The notes below the pieces were generated by a model, which was not told the origin of the DNA, made no database searches, and worked only from the letters and a program-made list of their open reading frames with translations. From assembly GCA_049965775.1 (NCBI GenBank), contig JBMFVX010000049.1, positions 1 to 19,852 on the forward strand: a stretch of DNA of 19,852 bases, given 5' to 3'. This DNA is from JABEVB01 sp049965775. GTDB lineage: Bacteria > Planctomycetota > Phycisphaerae > WQYP01. The translations under genes and the position numbers were made by a program. Below, piece after piece: positions 15,296 to 19,852 of this stretch (its first letter is position 1; each line of letters starts with the position of its first letter).

Positions 15296-15354
15296 TTAAC
15301 CGCAGATGACGCAGATTTACGCAGAGGTTTTTCGTTACGGGGCGCTTCGCGACG
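15296..15354 (+). repeat. R4 repeat, copy 4
   Basis: TTAACCGCAGATGACGCAGA, TTTACGCAGAGGTTTTTCG, TTACGGGGCGCTTCGCGACG; the closest match is copy 1 (596-655). It is preceded by GGGCGACGGGGG, which echoes the GGGCGACGGGAG of R1. Confidence 0.88.
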
Positions 15355-15394
15355 GGTGAGAATATTGCGAACCGTTTACGCACACAGCGACCGG

Positions 15395-15411
15395 GCAGGC
15401 TGGAGGCCTGC
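15395..15411. repeat. R9 palindrome, copy 2
   Basis: GCAGGC, TGGAG, GCCTGC: one base differs from 223-239 inside the palindrome. The same GCGACCGG precedes it. Confidence 0.75.
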
Positions 15412-15428
15412 ACCACAAGCAACGACCC

Positions 15429-15481
15429 TGCTGCGGGCTGCAATAGCCGCCGCCGCCACGCCACCCGAAAAAGCTGACAGA
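15429..15481 (+). repeat. R8 repeat, copy 2 (diverged)
   Basis: GCTGCGGGCTGCAATAGCCG, then GCCACCCGAAAAAGCTGACAG; it resembles 6699-6751. Here it comes before R7 instead of after it. Confidence 0.5.
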
Positions 15482-15505
15482 CCCGCAGGCGATTTTTAGT
15501 GGGCC

Positions 15506-15606
15506 TGCCAATCAAGCGGGCTTCGGGCCACAACGGCCCATCCGCGGAATGGCTCGCCACGGGCTGCGAACTGGCTACCACCGGCAAGCCGGTGGCTAAA
15601 TTGGGG
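15506..15606 (+). repeat. R7 repeat, copy 2
   Basis: About 100 bases shared with 6588-6688. The inner hairpin CCACCGGC-AA-GCCGGTGG is a perfect 8-bp stem here. Confidence 0.8.
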
Positions 15607-15679
15607 TGCCGGTCTCGCGGCCCGCTGGCTGCGCTGCGCTACCTGAAACGTTGGCAGGGCCGCGTGTGATTTCTAAGGG

Positions 15680-16282
15680 TTACTTCTTTTGCATGGCGGC
15701 GCGCAGGGCGTTTTCGTCGGCGTCGGTCCAGTAGCCGCATTTAAGGTGAATAAAGACCGATGTATACGGCATGGTTAAGTTGGTTTTAATAATTAAGATT
15801 TTAAACAGTTTGCCATCGCTGTTGAGCCGGTCAATGCTCTTGATGTGCATACGCTGTTTATGCGGTACGCCGGCGGCGGCGAGCATGGCATCGAGCTTTT
15901 GCCGATAGGCGCTGATGCCCGGCGTTTGCTGGTCGGTAACATCGTTAAGCTCGCGGTCGGTGTAGGCCACCGGGCGGATGTTGGGCGCTTTGGCGATTTT
16001 GGCCAATACATATTTGAGGGTCGAGAACATGCCGCCATTGGCAACAATGGTGGTCACGCCCGCTTTGCTCTGGTCAGGGTAGGCCGAGTCAACAATGGCG
16101 ATCCAGTTGCGGTCGCCATACAGAGGCAGGTCGCGCTTGACCGTGCACTTCCAGGCGGCGGAATTGTTCATGCTTTGGCAGCCTGCAAGGCTTACCAGCG
16201 CCAGCAGCATCATAGATGCCACCAGCGTAGCTCCAAGGCGCGAGCCTAAAGCAATGGTTCTGCGAAGTTGTAATGCGGCCAT
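15680..16282 (-). CDS. RbsD/FucU-like predicted lipoprotein
   Basis: 200 residues. A long signal peptide ends in a lipobox, SLAGC with Cys35, so the protein should be lipid-anchored on the periplasmic side. The mature part resembles the RbsD/FucU sugar mutarotase/pyranase family: LPLYGDRNWIAIVDSAYP (52-69) fits the N-terminal strand and loop, and MPYTSVFIHLKCGYW (171-185) fits the C-terminal strand. Asp65 and Tyr173 align with conserved active-site residues. The catalytic His of the classical GHGD motif is Asp57 here (YGDRN), and the family Asn after the Tyr is Ser175. Known members are cytoplasmic and interconvert sugar anomers; an exported, changed form may do so in the periplasm or may only bind sugar. 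AAGGAG lies seven bases before the ATG. It starts 15 bases after the GH116 stop, so the two form an operon. Confidence 0.7.
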   Translation of the reverse strand: MAALQLRRTIALGSRLGATLVASMMLLALVSLAGCQSMNNSAAWKCTVKRDLPLYGDRNWIAIVDSAYPDQSKAGVTTIVANGGMFSTLKYVLAKIAKAPNIRPVAYTDRELNDVTDQQTPGISAYRQKLDAMLAAAGVPHKQRMHIKSIDRLNSDGKLFKILIIKTNLTMPYTSVFIHLKCGYWTDADENALRAAMQKK

Positions 16283-16297
16283 GATAAAGCTCCTTAG

Positions 16298-19200
16298 TTA
16301 AGCGAGCGAAATGCTCAGCGGTGTATCCTCGGTAATCAGCAGTTTCTTCTCAAACGTAACTATATACGAGACGCCGCTATATGCAACAGCAGCGGCTGTA
16401 TGCCGGCCGGCCAGGCTTACACGCAACTTAGCTGCGGCCAGGTGCGGCGGTGCGTTGAGCGTCACCTTTTTAAGCGACAATTTACCGGAAGCTACTTTCA
16501 GGGTGGCCGTCATACCCGCGGCGGATATTCGCTGGCGGTAGGTGCCCCATGCGCCGGCGGCAAGAAAGGCCGCCTTGAAGTTTTCGGGTGTGAGCTTGGG
16601 GTTAAACTCCATGTGTGCGTTGGGGCCATGATATTTCCAGCCGCAGACGGCATCGTAAACGCCGAAGCTGGCCATGGCGCGGCTGTAGTAGCCGCTGCAT
16701 TCAATTTCATCAAATGGATTACGATGGCTGCCGGCGTAGCGGTCGTGAATGGCCCGAATGACTGCGAGGCCCTTGTCTACGCGGCCATGGGCAATCATGA
16801 GCGATGCGGCTGCATGCTCAAAGCCGCTCATGCACTCATTAAAATAAGACCCGAATGTTCGCTGCTCTATATTGTTACCACCCTGCGGCCAGGTGCACAT
16901 GATGAGGCCGGCGTCGTTGCCGGCGGCAAACCATCGGCCCGGAGGATAGGCCTTGCGGTATTTGCCCACTTTAGTGGTAAAGCTGTACCGCCAGAGCGAG
17001 TCAATGGCTTTGGCGACTTTGACCGGGTCGAGTATTTGCCCCAGCCCGGCGAGGTAAGCCCAGCTTTGGCCCAGCATCTGATCTATTTCGCAGCCGTCGT
17101 AACTGCCAATGGTATTGGCATGCTTGGGATCGGCCTTTTGAAAATAATACTCGCCGTTAAACAGGTTGGCGTCTACATACTTGCGGCCGCGGGCGGCAAT
17201 CGAGCGATAGCGACTTGCGGTCGCCGCGTCGTTCATGTCGTCGGCCATGGCGGCTCCGGCATGCAATGCCGCCAGATACAACGAGGTAATCCAGCTTATT
17301 TCGCCATACCAAGCGGCATCAAGCGTGTTGTTCTGCGGTCCGGTTAGCACACCGCGCTCTTTGGGGTCGTTGGTGTTAATCAGGTATTCAATGGCTTTTT
17401 TAATATTGTCGTAATTGGCCCGCAGGAAGTCGGCGGTCGCAAACATTTTATGCGCCTGGTAGGTTCGCAAAATAATACCGCATTGGCCATCGGCGGGTAC
17501 TATTTTAAGAAACTCACCGCGCATGGCCACGCCGCCATCAGGCTCAAAGCCGATTTTGGGGTTGAACTCAACCATTTTTCGCAGGCGCTGTTCAATTTCT
17601 GGAAATACGCGGCTGGTCACCTGGTTGTATTCCCAAACGTGGGTGCAGGTGCCGGGGCAGCAATAGGTGCCTTCGTTGCCATAAAAGCGGCCATCCGCCA
17701 TTAAGTACGCGGTCACCGATGAAAGAATGCACGCATTGGAGAGCGTGCGTTCAAGGAGCCAGTGCGGCAGGGTAGATTGGTTGTACCAGGTATCGCGGAA
17801 GAGTTTGGTTTGGCCGGCAAGGCGGTCGAAATCGCCTATAACGGTGGCGGCGACATCGGCCGCATCTTTAAAGTGGGCGGCGTACCAACGTTTGTCGGTG
17901 GTTACCAGGTGCAGCGGAATGGGGTTTGGAAAATGCCAGGTCAACACAAACGAGATGGCTTTGCTTTGGCCCGGTTTAAGCGTCATGGTTTGCCCGACGC
18001 TGCCAATCAACGGTTGGTTCATAGGCTTGCGGGCGGTGGCGGCGGGGGACTTTGAACGAAATGCGGCGGAAGGCAACTGGGTGTGCAGGGCGTTGGGGTT
18101 GCCAAAGCATGCGTCGGAGCTGCCCAACACCGAGAGCGTCATGGTGCCGAAATCGGGTGCAGCTTGGGGCGGGCCGGCCCCGGCGCCGGGCGGTTCATCG
18201 CTGAAGGTGATGGCATCCACCAGAATGTGCCCCCAGCCGCCGGTGGCGGAGTCTACAATTTCGATGACGGCTTTTTGGCCGGCGAGCGAAGAGACATTCC
18301 AGCTATGCCAACTCAAGCGGTCGCTGTTGTCGCCGGTGGCGGAGTCCACAATTTTTCCGTTGACCAGCAGGTTTACGCACGTTTTGCCCGGATGATTGCC
18401 GCCGGCAAGGTGCACATTGATGAAATTGCGGTTGATGGTAAACGGGCGGCTGGTGAGTTTGCCGGTGGCGGCGTCAGGATTTTCGCCAAGTTGGCTGTTA
18501 TAGGAGTCGGCCATGTATTGGCCGAGCATGGAGGGTTTAAGGGCGGCGCGGTCCCAGGCTGGTCGGCCTGACTCGTTGGTGGCAAAGGTGGCTGGCACGC
18601 TGCCAAAAGCGGTGCCCTCGATGCTCCAGCGATTAAACGAGTCATCGGCAAAGTTTTCAAATGTAATGGTTGGGCGCGGCGCGGCGGCATTGGGTACATC
18701 AGCTGGGATGGCATCGGCCAGCAGCATGGTGGCGTCCTGGGTGCGCTTAATGCGGTTGCGGCGCTGCATGGTTGCATCGCCGCCGCTATGCACGAGCACG
18801 GCATTTTCGAGCCAGCCGGCGATGCTGCACGAAACCGGCTCGCTGCCGGTGTTGGTAATGGTGTACTCGATAATGGTAGCCGGGAAGGCGGATTGCTCCA
18901 GATGGCCCGGCAAAAAAGGTGAAAATGCCTGCAGGGCAACGGTCACCGGCACGCGATGATCGCGGAAGTTGACGCGTCCAACCGGGTATTGGCCCAAAAA
19001 CTCAATATGCTCGAAGCCGGTTTTATCGAGCGGGTAAATGGCGGGGTTATCTCCAGAACCGACCTCCAGGGCAAAGCCCTGTGCCAGTACCATTTGGGAG
19101 GGGTCGGCTGGATTATTTTGGGTGGGGGGCTGGAGGTAGTTGCCTTCCGAGCCGCCGCTGTTACGCAGGTTAAAAATATCCCACCACCAGAGTTTGCCAT

Positions 19201-19600
19201 CGCCGCCAAGATAAATCTGCCCGGCCCCGATGCCTCCGACGGGCATGCCGATGTAGGCGAAGTTGTTGCTGTTTTTGGCGGTGTAAACAGTCGCGTTGCC
19301 GCGCTGGGCCAGCGAGGCGACCCAATCGGCGGTGATTTTTTTTTCGGTGGGTGTTTTGCCGCGTGAGCCTTTGCGCAATCGTGCAAGCGAGCCTGCGATG
19401 CCATTGGGTGTAAACGGAGTTTGGATGGCAAGAGCCGCACCGCCGGCGCTATTCGCGCTCGCCGATTGATTGGCGGTGGGCGCATCGGCAGCGCTAAGGT
19501 TTGTGGTAACAGTCTGCGCTGCGGCACCCTTGTGCAGGCGAGAAATGGCCGCAACGGCGGCCGTACCGGCAAGAAGTTTACGACGGGTAAAATGGCCCAT
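16298..19600 (-). CDS. Tat-exported GH116 (DUF608) enzyme with inserted domain
   Basis: 1,100 residues. GH116 members are beta-glucosidases, beta-xylosidases or glucosylceramidases. A twin-arginine signal (FTRRKLLAGTAAVAAIS, 4-20) is followed by an Ala/Ser/Thr-rich linker (25-60). The N-terminal domain opens with YIGMPVGGIGAGQIYLGGDG (116-135) and WWWDIFN (138-144). It is interrupted at about 312-468 by a beta-sandwich module (FENFADD, LAGGNHPG, LLVNGK, WHSWNVSSLAG, IEIVDSATGGWGHI) of a type also seen beside GH32 enzymes, and resumes after the PG-rich linker at 470-482. The alpha-barrel (about 600-1000) carries YCCPGTCTHVWEYNQ (646-660), NTLDAAWYGE (758-767) and CEIDQMLGQ (837-845), all family landmarks; I do not assign the catalytic pair. 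ATG 19600 was chosen because AAGGA lies six bases upstream and the Tat signal starts there. The open frame extends to 19837 without a plausible protein. Confidence 0.9.
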   Translation of the reverse strand: MGHFTRRKLLAGTAAVAAISRLHKGAAAQTVTTNLSAADAPTANQSASANSAGGAALAIQTPFTPNGIAGSLARLRKGSRGKTPTEKKITADWVASLAQRGNATVYTAKNSNNFAYIGMPVGGIGAGQIYLGGDGKLWWWDIFNLRNSGGSEGNYLQPPTQNNPADPSQMVLAQGFALEVGSGDNPAIYPLDKTGFEHIEFLGQYPVGRVNFRDHRVPVTVALQAFSPFLPGHLEQSAFPATIIEYTITNTGSEPVSCSIAGWLENAVLVHSGGDATMQRRNRIKRTQDATMLLADAIPADVPNAAAPRPTITFENFADDSFNRWSIEGTAFGSVPATFATNESGRPAWDRAALKPSMLGQYMADSYNSQLGENPDAATGKLTSRPFTINRNFINVHLAGGNHPGKTCVNLLVNGKIVDSATGDNSDRLSWHSWNVSSLAGQKAVIEIVDSATGGWGHILVDAITFSDEPPGAGAGPPQAAPDFGTMTLSVLGSSDACFGNPNALHTQLPSAAFRSKSPAATARKPMNQPLIGSVGQTMTLKPGQSKAISFVLTWHFPNPIPLHLVTTDKRWYAAHFKDAADVAATVIGDFDRLAGQTKLFRDTWYNQSTLPHWLLERTLSNACILSSVTAYLMADGRFYGNEGTYCCPGTCTHVWEYNQVTSRVFPEIEQRLRKMVEFNPKIGFEPDGGVAMRGEFLKIVPADGQCGIILRTYQAHKMFATADFLRANYDNIKKAIEYLINTNDPKERGVLTGPQNNTLDAAWYGEISWITSLYLAALHAGAAMADDMNDAATASRYRSIAARGRKYVDANLFNGEYYFQKADPKHANTIGSYDGCEIDQMLGQSWAYLAGLGQILDPVKVAKAIDSLWRYSFTTKVGKYRKAYPPGRWFAAGNDAGLIMCTWPQGGNNIEQRTFGSYFNECMSGFEHAAASLMIAHGRVDKGLAVIRAIHDRYAGSHRNPFDEIECSGYYSRAMASFGVYDAVCGWKYHGPNAHMEFNPKLTPENFKAAFLAAGAWGTYRQRISAAGMTATLKVASGKLSLKKVTLNAPPHLAAAKLRVSLAGRHTAAAVAYSGVSYIVTFEKKLLITEDTPLSISLA

Positions 19601-19627
19601 GATGTATCCTTTAGGGTTGCAGGTTCG

Positions 19628-19697
19628 CTGGGAGCCTGTGCAAATAATAGCTGGGGTAATCGCCGGGTTGCAATGGCATGATTTTTGGTACTCCTTA
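19628..19697 (+). repeat. R5 repeat, copy A
   Basis: CTGGGAGCCTGTGCAAATAA, an extra TAGCTGGGG stretch, TAATCGCCGGGTTGCAA, then ATTTTTGGTACTCCT. It is the most diverged of the three copies, with only weak likeness after 19697. It lies 28 bases upstream of the GH116 start codon, so it may sit within the promoter or leader of that gene. Confidence 0.75.
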
Positions 19698-19852
19698 ACA
19701 GGCGGCATCACCCGCGTACGTGGCCCCGATGGTGCGCCGAGTACCCTCGCCGCAGAATGGGGGGGCAATAGCATACCGCCCTGCGGGGTGGCTCTGAAAT
19801 GCCCCGTCTGCTTTGTTGTCGGATCTCGCAGACTCATTATTCAGAGTCGGCT

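Larger units (their letters stand above)
14834..15679. other. Spacer upstream of GH78 with repeats
   Basis: 846 bases between the GH78 start and the RbsD/FucU-like gene stop. It contains, from the left, the phased 9-bp repeat (14984-15028), a GC-rich GCGGCCTGCGGGCC stretch (15260-15273), R4 (15296-15354), R9 (15395-15411), R8 (15429-15481) and R7 (15506-15606). A - strand frame through 15060-15230 reads as a hydrophobic, plausible-looking peptide, but it joins repeat sequence at its start and I cannot assign it to a family. Confidence 0.6.

Noticed and set aside
15057..15587. A - strand frame with a hydrophobic peptide (IAALLAGALPLVGHAGILIA)
   Set aside because: The frame runs through R4, R7, R8 and R9 and overlaps the region upstream of GH78. 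The 15060-15230 part looks protein-like, but I could match it to no family; it might be a gene scrap.
16400..17347. A 315-codon open frame on the + strand
   Set aside because: It lies wholly within the GH116 coding region, whose - strand product is clearly conserved; GC-rich codon use makes such antisense frames common.

Overview
This window reads as part of a glycan-foraging locus from a Gram-negative bacterium, most likely of the PVC superphylum (Planctomycetota, perhaps Phycisphaerae, or Verrucomicrobiota). The reasons are an OprP-type outer-membrane porin, a lipobox protein, Sec- and Tat-exported glycosidases, an S1 sulfatase, a DUF2961/GH172 enzyme and a DUF608/GH116 enzyme, together with GC-rich spacers full of short interspersed repeats. 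The taxonomic call is inference; there is no rRNA or other phylogenetic marker here.

Layout, left to right. 1-1.6 kb: gene-free mosaic of repeats, then a candidate promoter. 1.65-4.5 kb (+): GH106-type alpha-L-rhamnosidase. 4.69-6.21 kb (-): OprP-like porin, convergent with it. 6.2-6.8 kb: divergent spacer with hairpin and repeat modules. 6.83-7.39 kb (+): membrane-anchored rhodanese. 7.43-8.41 kb (-): small Tat-exported GH172 (DUF2961) enzyme. 8.4-8.84 kb: spacer with two repeat modules and the C-terminal scrap of an AraC-type regulator. 8.84-11.55 kb (-): sulfatase and RhaT-type L-rhamnose symporter, probably one transcript. 12.0-14.8 kb (-): GH78 alpha-L-rhamnosidase with a phased 9-bp repeat upstream. 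14.8-15.7 kb: more repeat modules. 15.68-19.60 kb (-): a two-gene operon of a GH116 enzyme with an inserted beta-sandwich domain, followed by an RbsD/FucU-like lipoprotein.

How the parts may work together (inference): GH106, GH78, GH116 and GH172 trim a rhamnose-containing glycan or glycoside outside the cytoplasm. The porin lets products through the outer membrane, the RbsD/FucU-like lipoprotein may interconvert sugar anomers, and RhaT imports L-rhamnose. The sulfatase has no signal peptide and sits in the transporter operon, so it may act in the cytoplasm. No SusC/SusD pair, intact regulator, rhamnose catabolic genes or sulfatase-maturing enzyme lies in the window.

The most unusual non-coding feature is that the spacers at about 0-1.4, 6.4-6.8, 8.5-8.7, 11.7-11.9, 15.2-15.6 and 19.6-19.7 kb are built from shared modules (called R1 to R9 below). 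They are joined in different orders and orientations, and one module lies exactly against the broken end of the AraC-type gene remnant. The roughly 185-bp gap between GH106 and the porin shows nothing I can name.
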